Below are positions 21,161-34,500 of a stretch of DNA of 64,000 nt, piece after piece. The DNA comes from Strigamia acuminata (Eukaryota > Arthropoda > Chilopoda > Geophilomorpha > Linotaeniidae). How positions within the stretch are numbered: position 1 is the stretch's first letter; each line of letters opens with the position of its first letter. The stretch spans positions 1,550,001 through 1,614,000 of the forward strand of contig OX442323.1 of NCBI GenBank assembly GCA_949358305.1, in the 5' to 3' direction. A program made the translations under genes and the position numbers. The notes under the pieces were generated by a model, which was given only the letters and a program-made list of their open reading frames with translations, made no database searches and was not told the DNA's origin.

Positions 21161-21530
21161 GGAGTACCTTGTGGTCATGGACAGTTATTCTGGATTTTCT
21201 ATAGTGGCCGAGTTAGATTCCACCGTGTCCAGAGTGGTAATAGACAAGATGAAACGGTGGTTTGGAGTTCATGGTATTCCGAAAGTGGTGGAGAGTGACA
21301 ATGGTCCCCAGTACGCATATCACGAATGCAAGCAGTTTGCTAAGGAGTGGGGATTTATGCATCAGACGCCGTCGCCACGCTTCCCGAGGACCAACAGATT
21401 AGCTGAAAGAGCGGTCCAGAGTGTGAAGAACGTAATCGAAAGGTGTAATAAAGACAGAACGGATTTGCAATTGGCATTTTTAAATCGGAGAAACACTCCA
21501 CGGAGTGCGGATTTGGATTTCCCAGCGTAA
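21161..21530 (+). pseudogene. Integrase core fragment of the LTR element
   Basis: This stretch shows the retroviral-type integrase core with its acidic triad: Asp in VVMDSYSGF, Asp in VVESDNGPQYAY and Glu in NRLAERAVQSVK. The upstream HHCC zinc finger and the first part of the core are gone, and gag runs almost directly into it. A stop follows at 21528-21530. Downstream, a different frame keeps QWQKQYADRTAR (within 21579-21788), typical of the gypsy integrase tail, so frameshifts are present. It is not functional. Confidence 0.85.
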
Positions 21531-22173
21531 CGATTATTCAGCAGGAGAACGCGATCTCATCTGACCGGCGGTCGGCAATTGTTGGAACCAGCAGTGGAAA
21601 CGGGAGTTTCGGAGGCGTTGCAGGACGCACGGCAGTGGCAAAAGCAATATGCAGATCGTACGGCGAGGACGGTGAGGACGGCGGCCCCTGTCAAGATGTA
21701 TACGAAAGTCAGAGTGCATAGCGGTTGGAGGCAGTGGGAAGGAGGAAAGATAAAAGAAAATACTGAGGGCAGAGATCGTTCTAGGTAGAGTTTCCGGATA
21801 GGCGATTGATGAGAAACAGGGCGCATCTCAAGCAGACGACGGCAACGTTGCCTGCCACATCACATGGAGGTCAGCCACAGTCCAGGCCCAACCTGGGGGC
21901 TCATCAACCTGAGGTAGTTCTAGTTCTACCAGGTGTACCAGTTGGATTCCCTCCACCATTGCTGATGACATCGAATTCATCACCACAGCCCTTGGTGACA
22001 GTGGTGAGTACCAGTAAAATTGAATTTATAATAATCTTACTCAGTGTTGTAGTTTGTGTAATAAGTAGTTAGTCATGTACTGTATAATCCCATGTTAGTT
22101 TTGGTGTTCTTTTGTTCATTTATACTTATTCAATCATCTGTTGTTCCTTGCGTTTGTTAAAGAAAAAGGGAGA

Positions 22174-22286
22174 TGTAACAGGTGCTGCCACTAGTGGTGG
22201 CATCGGGAAGTAAATAAATAAGTTTTAGTTTTTAGCACAGCTTACGACATAGCCAGACTCGTACTAATTAGTGTCGCAATGTTACA
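22174..22286 (+). repeat. Right LTR
   Basis: It starts TGTAACAGGTGCTGCC and ends AATGTTACA, directly after the purine-rich AAAGAAAAAGGGAGA. GATTG follows as the target duplication. Confidence 0.92.
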
Positions 22287-24844
22287 GATTGTCAAAATCA
22301 AAGCAAAAATTAAGAACGCTTAATTATATAGTCACCTATTGGCAAGTAAATGCACTTGTGCTTTAAGATACAGCCACGTGCTGAAAATAGAGCGCTGACT
22401 GCGACTGCCATTGATCAGGCAATGAAGATTACTATTGGGCATTTTTGTCTATATCTATTTTTGACCGTGTCGTTTTGAAATTGCAGTCAGATTTCTTACA
22501 TTTTGAAGGAAAGAAGATTGTTTTTTTTTTTTTAAATTTCTAAACGAAATTGATTATTTTTGAAGTGGAGTTGTGATAGGTGCTGCCATCTGGTTAGGAA
22601 GCGCACAAACGTGGGTGTATTTTTTTTCTTTGTGGAGGTGTGTGAACTTGCACCTCCGGCACTCGAATTGGTCGGTGCGTGTTGTTTCTCCTAAAACATT
22701 TTCGAAATAATTACAGAGCGTGTGGGAGAAAAATGTTGAATTATGACAAATATTACTTAATTTATCTAAATGATTACGCACGAACTTCGCATTGAAGGGC
22801 ATTCAATGTTATTCACAATCGTAAAGAAAGGAAGGTAGAAACACCATTCGGTTATTTATGGTCGCGCAAGCGCAACTAGAATACCTTTTATCATCTTTCA
22901 TTTACAGCCAATACGTCTCGTAAAGTTTATTGAGCACGAGTAATCCTATTTTTTATGTCAAATCCAATAGGACTCTTTTCTTGCTGTCCCCTTTTTAACA
23001 TGCCATTTGCAAGATGCGTTTTTTTCCTTTTTTTTTCCTTTTTCTTTCTTCTTATTATTTTTTACAAGTTTAAAATGTAAATCCCCCGGTGGCAGGGTTA
23101 AGTTAACGGAGCCTGGAATTAATAGCAATACAATTGACAGTTTACAAGTAATGAATGGAAAAATCCGTTGAGATTGCAATGAAATCCAAGTTAATTCCTT
23201 TTCCCATTTCGTTTTATGATTCTAGGAAACCGTCAAATTGTTCGATTGCTCCAGCTCCATTTGCCTCTTTCCTTTTTACGTCTGCGATCAAGTCTGCCAT
23301 CGCCTCGCTCTCGAGCGTGCGGTGCAGTGCAGCTTTGTATTAGAACTAGGGGAAAAGTACTTATTAATATTTAAATTTCGAAGAAAAAAAAATAAAAACA
23401 TGTGAACGCTTTATTACATTTTACAGAAATCAGACAAATTAAAATGCAATAACATGAATCGGATTTTCCCCCGTACCCAGTGACACGCTCCTTGGGCTCC
23501 ACAAGTAAAAATTTAAAATTTAAAATTTAAAAATTAAGTAAAAGATTGGTGAATTTGATAAAAGTAAGAAAAAGTAAAATATTTATTTTCTTCTTGTACT
23601 TGTACATGTGTTTGATTTGGTGTTCTCTTGTTTTCTTGTGTATTTCGTGCAAGTTTTCGCGTTTGGCCTTTGTTTCCTGGAGGCTTGTTTAAGGACATTT
23701 GGGATTTGAAGCCTGAAAGGTGCAATTACTCTTTATTTATGTATTTGAGGAATCTGACGCTGCTGTCTGTTACGTGCGGATTGGATTTTGGGCAAAACAA
23801 CTGCCTTTCAACTGCTTCACCTCGAATCGAACAGCCTGGGGTGCCTCACCTTTCACCTCTGAACCGCTCAGGCAATCACAGGGAGAAACTGAAATACAAC
23901 AGCAACAGCAACAGCTCAAGTACAGGTTTGCTTGATCAACAAACTTCTTTTTCCTTTTTGTTTTTCACTCACCAACCACAATCAATTATTTTCGCAAACG
24001 GAGCACTCACTCACTCACTCTATTCTATGTTCTATGCTGTGCTAACTTTATTCGAAGAGTGACACTTTTTTCTTTCTCTCTCTCAGCTTTTTATTGCTGC
24101 GGAAATATTGTGTTTGGCATTTCTCGCACTGACTCTCAATCAAATCTAAATGCCCTTCCATCAGGCGTTCTCTTCTGTTTCCTCCCCACCCCAATTCCAC
24201 TCACATCTCCATATCAACATCACGCGACTCGCTCTTTTGCGGTGTTGTAGTCCACTTGGGACCTCTATGGGCGAGACCATGTACTACCAAAGCACCTGTT
24301 TTTACGACGTGCAACGATGCTTCTTTATAGTTCTACGTATCAGAAAAATACTCAGATTTTTTTCTATCTTTTTTTATTTTTTTTTATTATTATTATTAGT
24401 CAAGTGTGGCTGGCTTGCATTTTTATGATCCACCATTGCCATTTTATTCCGGCTTCATCGTATAAAATCGAATTAATCATATAAGCACTGTTTTATGGAG
24501 AGTGCCACTTTTTTTTATTAATTCGCTCGTAATTAAATCAGAATAAATGCAAAGTTTATAAAGAAACATATCGGAGTCTGATGATTTAGTATTGTTTGCT
24601 TTGTGTAAAATACGGTATAACAATTAATGGTTTTTCAGCATTGAATATTGAGCGAGTCAAGTGCAAATCTCGCATTGGATCTGCAACAACCCTTTAACTC
24701 GAGTCTAAGTAAACAAAAGACAATGGTGTTTGATTTCTCCATGAATTTGGAAGAATAAATGACTGCGATGACAGTCGAGTGGAAATTGAAAGCAAACAAA
24801 TGGCGATCAAGTGTCCTTGTGATCAGAGATAACTCGTGTCCTCA

Positions 24845-24858
24845 TCGCCATCTGCTGG
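24845..24858 (-). promoter_or_regulatory. CTCF-like motif
   Basis: The minus strand reads CCAGCAGATGGCGA, matching CCASYAGRTGGCRS at 13 of 14 positions. It lies upstream of dac. Confidence 0.3.
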
Positions 24859-27800
24859 TCGCTTCTATTTTTCTTTGTCAAAACAAAACCCCCAGCCCAC
24901 TTTTTGTTCGACCATTAAACCTTTTTAGAACGATTTCCTCTTTTTTTTTTATTTTTTTTTTATTTTCGGACTTTAAAATGTATGTTATAAATAAGTAAAA
25001 ATTGAAAAAACATTTGTTTATATAAAATTGAAAAATTGAGCACTAACAAATATTTGTAGCCCTTGGGATGCGTCGAAGACGGAAAAGCCGAGTGAGTGGA
25101 CCGAATGTCCAACATTAAGGGCCCCTTTACTCATCTTAAAAATTGAGCAAGTGAAGCTTTTCCAATTTGAAAATTGAACTTGGGCATAAGTGGGTAGGCC
25201 ATAACCTTCCGTTTACGAGTGGCTCCATCTCTGGACTGTGTTAATAAGTGATGAGTCCAACTGGCCACCAGTGATCGTCCATGTTTCCCCAGTCTAAGTG
25301 TGGGCGAGTTCCCCTTGATGGACTTCAGTGCAGCATATGAAGCGATGCATTTTGTATGAGTTTCGTACGAAGAATAGCCTCGTTGTAGATCAAAATAGAA
25401 AAGTTATGTACCACTAAAATGCCAGTAATCATCTTTTGTAGCCGTTTTGACTGCATAACATGCCCTAATCTTGATTTAATGTGGACAATTTTGTTTCAAG
25501 AAAAAAAAAATTTCTATTTCAATTCAATTTTTCCACTTCGGGTGTGATGATGCTGTTTAAATGAATGTTCCGGTGAACAGCAGATGGCAGATGAACTTCC
25601 TGGATGTGCACTGCGGTCTCGGCTGCCTGGACCTGCAGGATGTTTCAGGATGAAATGATCTGAATTCCGAACCCCCGATTCAATTAAAGGAACATGCTTG
25701 TGACCGGACCCGTACACAAAACACAACACGAAATTACTGTATATATATTCATTTGATTTCATATTTTTTATTTTAAATATATGAAAATTTGCAGATTCGG
25801 CGAAAAAATTAAATAATTTCTCTATCGCTTGAGAATAATTGATAGCAGTTGGACAGGGTGCAGAAACATAAAATCGGTTGAACACGTGACAACTTCTGGG
25901 AACCTATTAAACTGTATTTCTGCTGAAGTCATTCTAAAAATAAGATGAGCAAACTTAATGAATTTAAGAACATGTGTTTTCAAGCCATAATCAGCACCGA
26001 TAAAACTTTTGTATATAAAGATTTATTCCCATTTCAGCTCATTACAAAATGGAAAGTAAAAAAATTAAAATACATAAATAAACCTTTTTCAACGCATTTG
26101 TTTCGAGCGAATGGTTCAATGATATATTTTATCAGTTTTTGTTTTTGTTTTTGTTTTTTATTTTTATTATTTTTTTGTTTCTTCTTTGCACGAATCAATT
26201 TGGTGTGAATGCCGGAAATATTGTCCCTTTAACATAAAACTCGAAACTCTAATTTTATATTACTTTCGGAAATAAGACATAAATTTCATTTTATTTTATT
26301 TATTTATTTTTTTAAACTTTACGATTCTCCCACCTTCGACTTCAGTGTCAAGTTTTTCCACTTGACACGGCTGTTAATCAATGATCGAGGGCGGAAAAAG
26401 CAAACTTGTTGCTCAAACTTAAAAAAGAATAATAATAACAACAAAACCTATTCCTTCAAAACTTCCTGCTGTCGATTTAGATAAATGCATCAATCAAAAG
26501 CAGAAGAAAAAAAATTATTTTAGTTTTAAAAAGTTTTCAAATGATTTCTCCATGCTATTCCTATGGGAATTGGTGTTTATTGAAATTAGTCATTCGGTAA
26601 AGACTATTTTTTAATTTTAATTGAAGGATATTTGCTATGTGTGGGCGTAAATATCATAAATCAATAGCGTGACAATTTGCCATAAACAAAAAAGGCCTTC
26701 GATTGGAATGTACACAAGTCGCAATAGGCAATAGCTCGGTGCGGTGCGGTCGGGGAAGGGAAGAGAAGGGAAGGGAAGGAAAAGAGAAACACCACGGCCA
26801 CGGGCAAACTAGAGAAAGTTGGTCACGGGCACCTCCCCTGTCCCTGTCAGTGAGCATCATCTTGATTCAGTGACGGATAGACAGATGAGGGAGCTTCCCT
26901 CTGACGGCGACGAGAGGAAGCAGTGGCCAGTGCGAGCAACAGTCGAACGAGTAAAACCTGAAATTACAGACTAATACTTCTCACTTGAGATGCTCTAATC
27001 GCAAACCCTCTAATTATCGTATCACTCGCTGCCCAAGGCCCCGCAGTCATGCTCTTGCTCATCTACACCATCACGTGATCGTTTCTTCCTGTAGGCGACA
27101 GGTGGCTCTCGACAGAAGAGAACCCCCGTTGTGCTCTATGAGCCCGAGGATGATGCTTCGTAGCTCTTCCTTCGTTTCGTTTCTTTCAAACTCATCAGAT
27201 TCTCGCCAAACTCGCCAAACCTTTTTGCTCTGTTTTTAAAAACAAAACAATTTCAAGGGCAATAGAACAAAAAAATTCATTTCAAAAACAAAAGAATTTT
27301 TATTATTATTATTATTATTATTTTTTTTTTATATATTTTTTTTGATTTTGAGATATTTATAGGAGTGTCCACCTACTTTAGCGAAGCAATGCATTATGTC
27401 ACTGAAGGTGCCTTAAATTACCCTTTGGCTGTGGAAAAAAATGATAAAAAACGGGACCCCACATTTATTTCAAACATAAAAATGAAACGCCAGGATAGGT
27501 ACCTAAATCAGCTCAAGGATTCGACACCTTGTAATTAAATGTTAGCTAAATTACAGGACAAGTTTATAGAAAAAGTGATCTGATAACAAAATAATCACAG
27601 GGCACAATTTACTTTTTTTTTATGGATGCTGTTTGGACAGTGGTAATGAATTAAGTTGTCGTTGAAGGTTCCAATTCATTTGTGCGATCAAAATAAATTT
27701 GATTAAATTACTCGCAAATTTTATTTTATTTTCTTTTATTATTTTGTTAAATAAATAAAATTGATTCTTACTTTTTGTTTCTCTCTTTTTTGTTTAATAT

Positions 27801-28492
27801 AAAATGTGAGTGTGCGTTTCGGATTTGGTTGATCCCTTTGGTGAATTTTAAATTTATTGAACGCTTGTATCCGGTTTAGAAAATTCCGAAACGAACGCAT
27901 CAATTAATCTTGGCAAAATCTGTCTAACTGTTGCTTGGTGCCGATTGCGTGTTTGGGTATGGCGAAAAAAATTACATATATTGCAAAATGTTTATAGCCG
28001 CAACTTTAGTTTAGGGAATTTAAATTGTTGTGGGAACTTTTTTTTTATTTTTTTAAAATTTTTTGAAATTTTTTTTAAAAAATATTTATATATAAATATT
28101 TATTTATTTAAAATTTTTTCTTCTCTTCCTGGAAATTTGTTTATTGCAATAAAATATTTGGAATTTTATTTTTTTTTTTATCAATATACGGCCCGTGTGT
28201 ACTACAACAAGATTTATCGGAATAATATTTGTGAAATATAATTTTCATCCGATGTCAAAAAGAAACTCTTGAAAATGCCAAACGTGAGCAATTTGAAACC
28301 GTAAAAAAAATCGTTTAATGCATACCCTCTCTTTACCCCCTCCACTATTTTACACCGAAAGGACATGGATGTAGGGGAAGGAAAGAAGGAAAGAAAAAAA
28401 AAAGAAAAAAAAAACCAATAAACCAGGAAACTTCGATTGTGAATTCTTTGCAACATTGGTCCACATTTTAAGTTGGCACTTGCCATAGTTTA

Positions 28493-28506
28493 CCACCAGC
28501 TGGCGC
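28493..28506 (+). promoter_or_regulatory. CTCF-like motif
   Basis: CCACCAGCTGGCGC matches the core at 13 of 14 positions and sits in a relatively complex, non-repetitive stretch (28437-28700). Confidence 0.25.
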
Positions 28507-31500
28507 TGACAGCCATACATTCATGGAATGGCCGTTTTCAAGTCCTCATAAAATGGCCGTTCGTTTGGAAATTAGAGAAGAAATTTATTAGATTGCCGGT
28601 TCTGCCGATTTTAATGCTGATAGAGAGTCGGATAATGGCCACTATCAGACCAGAGTAAACAAGAAACGAGTTGGGAAATTGGGTGAAGCCACCAAATCGA
28701 TCACTTCCGGCGTAAAAGCGGGGGGAGAGGGGGAAAAAAAGGTGGAAAATGGAGGCAGCGAGAAAATGGAGTGCGTTGTAAACTTCTTTTAGTCGAGTGG
28801 TTAGTCCGCGCATAAATTTTTTATGAATCCAGTAAATGGAGAATAATTTTCAATATTGATTTCTACTTAATAAAAAGAAATAAAGAAAAAAAAAAGAAAA
28901 AAAGAATTATTATTTGTTTTTATTCATTTATTTATTTTTATTTATTTTAATTTTTTTTGTAAACTTCGATTCAAACTTCAAAGAAATTTGGCAGTAAATA
29001 GAATTAGTTGAATGACTATTTTAAAAGAGAAAAGAAGAAAAAAGTGTTAATTGCTTAATTTAGTTTTGAAGAAGAAGAGAAAATTAAGAGATAGCTTAAT
29101 GCAATTAATTGAGAGACAGAAGGAAAAGGAAAAAATGTGAGGATTTCAATTTTTATAACAGATTTGCTTTAATTACTCAACAAAGGAATTAAATTTTCAT
29201 CCGAACAGTAAACTGTATCATTGAATTAAACGAAGAAAGAAATCCCTAATGCAACCCTACAACCAGAATCAAATCAAATCAAATATAATTTCCAACTTAT
29301 TTACTCAAGTCGGGAGCGGGAGCGGGAGCGTGAGCGGGTTTAACCTAGCGGGAATTTGTAAAAACGACACACAAAACAGCACTTAAAAATCTTAATCAAT
29401 TTTGCACGAAATTTTCGCGACAAAAATCCTTATCACAATTACACGTGTGGGATAAAAAACACATGTCAGCTAAATGCAGAACAAAATCACTTAGGCTTGA
29501 TTTTAACTTTTATCTTAATGCACCATCTGTTCTTGGAGCGAAAGAGTCAAAATACGAAAATCGCCCGCCGAAGCCGAACTGATTAAAATATATCAATAAA
29601 ACTGTCAAACGTCGCTGAGCATTTGTTTGTTTTACTTTTGATTTTTAATTCATTTCGTTAACAATGATAATGAGCATTTCGCTCCGTTCGCTTCATCTCA
29701 AGTTACACAAAACAGTGGCATTTGCAGCTGACACGTTCCCACGCGCTGGGTTTTACTCGTCGGCCGCAAGAGGGCCACGTGCGCGCTGGCGGTGGTAACT
29801 GGTAAGATTCCGAGAGAGATTCTGTCTGGCAAGTCGCGACTCGTTCTCATCTCCGCGTTGAAATCGAATCGAGGAAACGAATCATTTGTGGTATTGTGTG
29901 AATAAAACTTATCGTCATCGGTTGAAATTGAGTTTTTGTTTTTATAGAAATTCCGTTTGGGGTACATGAAACGTCGAGATTTGTCAACGTCCCGTGATTG
30001 AGCGGAAATAGGCCTAATGAAAAACAATGGACGAGCTTTTTCAAATGAACGTCGATTATTTAGTGCGAAAACATTGACTCGTTTCAGTTTTCTCATCGTT
30101 AGGCAATCCAGCCATGTCGTACGACACGACGAAGGGGATTTTTTTTCGCGATTTTTTTGTGGATGGAATGAGATTGAATTTGCACGATGGTAAGTTTGTG
30201 TCCATTAAGACACGTGCAGCGTCATTGGCTGGCGTTGCTTGTTTCTTCTAGGTGTCATCTTTGATTTATAAACGGCTAAAGTGATGATGACACGTGATGC
30301 AAATTAGCAAATGTACAACTGGTGCTAATGGCTGACCATTATGCCTTAATGGGGTGGGCAATGAAGGTCGAATTTACGTACAACTTAGGGATGTTAATTG
30401 CCCTCAACCATTTAAAAATCGCATCACAACATTTGGATTTTTTGATTTGATTTTTTTTATTATTAAATTAAATAATAATAATAATAATAATAATAAATTA
30501 TTATTATTATTATTATTTTTTTTTCTTATTCAATATGAAAAAAAAAACATTGTGGAATTTAATAATTTGAAATTTTTCTTTTTCAAGTAATTCCGCAAAT
30601 ATTTTAGTCGGATGAAATACTCAAGTTCATGAGTTTGTTTTTTACCGTTCCACCATGAGATAAATAATGAACCCTCTCCAATTTCATTTTGAGGCCACTT
30701 TTGAGAGAAGAGCAGCTGTTGGTGTACCACTTAGAACAAGACGTGCCATTGGCCAATTTGGCAGACGCACAAACAGGTGAGTGGCATTTTGATCTAAACG
30801 GATGTCATTTTTTTTCTCTCCTTTTCTGACCACTTAAACCGAAAGAAAAGAGAAAAAGAAAATAAAGCTCGATATATTTCTCTTTTTTAAAAAGAAAGCA
30901 GGCACAGGCAGGCAGGCACGAATTGTATAGGTGTGGGGTTTTTATGTAAACAAAAAGCTGACAGATGCTTACTCTGTGTGTATATATCAGAATCGCGTAT
31001 CAAGTACTTTACATTAGGACTGAGCTTTTAATCCTCCAGGTGCATTTTGTCAGCTGGGGAAACGCACTGATTACTCATGGACCCCTCTCGCGATGAGTAA
31101 CTGTGAATAGAGTATTTGGTTTCGAATTTCATTCGATCGGATCGGAGGGTGGACCCAAGAAAAGGCATTTGTCACCGGGAGTGTCGTTGAAATGACAGTT
31201 ATTAATAAATATAACAAATGGACGCAAATGGAGATATTTCGAAGGAATGAGCCTATTATCTATTTTCTATACTATTTTTTTGCGTTAATTGAGTGAATTG
31301 ACATCTATGATTTCAATTAGTACGTTGAAAGTGTAATTTATTTCTTTCTTTATTTATTTTAACATTGAGGACTATTTTACGAGCAGATTGATGCAGATGA
31401 AGTTTGTTTTGGTTTTGAAAAGTTCTAATGGGAGCATTGGCGTATAGTGGATGAGGCGAATGGAGTGGGAAAATAAAAGTGACAAGTTGAATTGATTACT

Positions 31501-34500
31501 TATTTGCGCAAGTGCGAGAGAGAGAAAGAAAGAAAGAAAGACAGACAGAAATAAATAAATAAATAAATAAGTAAATAAAAAGAGCTTGAAATGGATGAAT
31601 TTATGGGTGCGTTCGTCAGCACGAGCAGTTGAGAATGGGAAATGTTTATAGGTGATTGAGTTGATTGGTTTTTGGATAGATGCGTTTTAATTGGAATTTG
31701 TGCGGTGTTTGACGCTCGATGCAATGCAGTGAGAAGGAGAAGGAGAAGGAGAAGGAGCGAGGGACAGGCAGGACGTCTACGTATATATATACGAGGAAAG
31801 GAAGGGAACATTCCTGAGGAGAAATTCGTGCCTAGTTCTGGCATGAGGCGTCGTCGTTTCGTTTTCTTCTTCGACTTAATCTCAAACGGAAATCTAGCAC
31901 TAGCGTGTAATAAAAGACTCGTTTAATTCCGACCTAAAGCGCCGTTATTGTTTTATGGCGGAGATAAAGCGGCCGTGTGAAGGGGAGACCAAATATGTTG
32001 TTATAATTTCCATTAAATGCCAAAGCCCCTCTATATCGAGCACCGAGAGTATGTCAGCTTCGATACCATCCATTCCACGATCACCGTGACTGATCATTGC
32101 TTTAACGCTTCATCTAATGGGACGGAAGGAAACCATTTCTCCTAACCCATTCGTGTTCTCCTGCACTCACAAGTCAGAGAATCTCCCGAATAAGAGAATA
32201 AAAGGAAATCAAATTAAATCAAATCAAATCAACAATATTTTAGTTTTTTTGTTTTAGTTGTTGTACCGATGTAATGAGACTGGGGTGTGCTGTGAATTGG
32301 TATAGATATGGGTGTAAGGTGCAGTTGAATGGACCATTGAACGTATTTTATGATGTCGTTCGCCCCACATTGTTGGATATGAGAAGTCGTGACCTTGGGG
32401 AATGGACGCCTTTAATTAATAGTAGATAATTGAGCGCGTGTAAAGCAGTGCGATGCGATGCTAGGGGAACGTACGTGGGGCTTTTTGGTGGGAAGTGGGA
32501 AAAGCAAAAAGGTGCGGAACTGCACAAGTGACACGAGTTGCTGAAATATTTAAACTCAATTAGCGTTGTTGTGATTCCTTTAGACGGCAACCTTTTTATT
32601 TAAAGCCACTTTGCATTATTTATAAAACGATATTTGTTTACTCATTTTCTATGTGGTTGGTGTCTCTGTAGATTTGAATTGATTTTGCAACGTGAATAAC
32701 AACTAGCTCGCAACTATTTGAATAATTTATACGTTTGTGTCAGCCATCAAAATGTTGTTTGTATTAACTTTTCTTTTTTCTTTTCATTTTAATTTTTTTT
32801 TTTTTTTTTTTTTTTTTGGGAAATTTTTCTTATAAGCTGTTTAACTGCGAGGAAAAGAATAGAAAAGAAATTTAATAAAAAAAAAAAAAAAAGTGAAACT
32901 AAATAAGCCTATAATTGCAATTAACATGGCATGACACGTTCATTTATATATCGCCTACTTGTCTGATATTCCGCCTTTTTAAAGATTAATGAAGTCAGCT
33001 CTGGGTTTTCATGTTCGGCAAATGCAAGAGGATGAAAAATTCATGCAAACAACAACAAACAGATTGAAATTAGCAACCGCTTTCTACGTGTCGACTCTGC
33101 AACTATTTAATCACGTGCAAATTGAGGTGGGCGTGGGCGGCGATTGCTTAAGAATAATAAAATAATTAAATAAGATAGAGAAGGAAAATTGGTGGGTTTA
33201 AATAGATTTTATCTATTTGGGTTTGTGTGTGGTTAAGTTTTCATAAACAATGACAGGGAGATGGGAGAGCGTTGTATAGTTTGTTTGTGCTTTCTCTCTC
33301 TCTCTCTTTTCCCTTTCTCTTCTTAAGAGGCAAAGCGATAAGAGTGTGGGCGCCTGTTTCCATGTATTAGGCCTTGGTGGTTAGAGTGGTATTTAGCCAT
33401 TGGACTCGACTGATAAAAGCCACCACTCAATTAAATAAGACCAGGCCCATCCACACGGACTGATAAATGGGGCACAACAAATGCGCAACCAAAGATAAAC
33501 TTTCTTCTATTTTTTTTTATTTTTAAAAAAAAAAATTTTGTTTGCCTTGGTTTTTATTTATTTATTTATTTATTTTTATTTGAATTCGAATTTAAAAAAT
33601 GACATGTTTTATTGGTGAAACCAACAACCTGTTACGATTGCGGTTCCCGCCCACTCAGGGCCGTCCGTCTAAGACAGAGGAGTCTGCGCCTTGGACTCGG
33701 AGAAATGGAATTGCACAACTGGTCTCGACGAATCATTGAATTGCACGCGCGTTTCTCGTTTTCTTATTCGCTCTTTTCTCGGCCGTCTTGAGAAATCTCG
33801 AGTACACGTCTTACGACTGATCGATCGTCCCGCCTGAATTTCTCTCGGCATCACTTTGAATTGTCTATTTATAACCGATATAATATAATAAATTGGCGAG
33901 TGCGTTTATTTGTATTTATTATTTTTTATTTAGCTTCTCAATAGAAAGTTGATAAAATTTAATTAGTTTTGTCGGGCAAACGAAACGAATCTAAACAGTT
34001 GTTTTGTCCATGGCAGGTGATACGAGTCGAGATTACAATTTCTGCGTTGTCAAAATGATGTGTACAGAAGTTGATAGTGGTCGTGCGTTTATTATTGACA
34101 CAGTTTGTGGGAAAGTCGACTCACTTTATTGCTCTCCTGCTCTTGTCGCAACGTTGTCGCTGGCAAAATATTTCAAAACCATTTCGAAATCAATTTTTTT
34201 TCTTCTACTCTTTTTCTCATTTAAAATTTAAAACAACAAAAAATGTGATTATTAAGTCTAATTTATTCCTTCCAAGTGATAAATCATTTAATGTTATATT
34301 TATATACAGTATCTAAGAGCAGATGGCAGAACATCAATAAAAAGCGCAGATCGTAAAATCGCTTTTTCAGTTTAAAACAATTTAAACTTTTATTAGTATA
34401 TACGATAGAAACGATTTTTTATTTCTTTTTTTTTTTTCTTTTTTTTTTCTTATTTTATTTTTTTTTATGTTTTCGGAAATTAGTCTGAAATTGGCTTTAT

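Larger units (their letters stand above)
19570..22286 (+). mobile_element. Decayed Ty3/gypsy-type LTR retrotransposon
   Basis: Two 113-base LTRs bound the element (19570-19682 and 22174-22286) and differ at about 10 positions. The 5-base sequence GATTG flanks it on both sides (19565-19569, 22287-22291), a target duplication. A primer-binding-like TGGTGTCAGAAG starts right after the left LTR, and a polypurine tract (22159-22173) precedes the right one. Inside are broken gag and integrase fragments. Protease, reverse transcriptase and RNase H are missing. A hAT-like element interrupts gag. It is not functional. Confidence 0.92.

Noticed and set aside
23628-24062. 144-codon open frame on the plus strand
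   Set aside because: Low-complexity composition with no domain; long frames are expected by chance in 16 kb of non-coding DNA.
29698-30096. 132-codon open frame on the minus strand
   Set aside because: No family resemblance, no splice partners or polyadenylation context that I can support, and it lies alone in the gene-poor dac upstream region.
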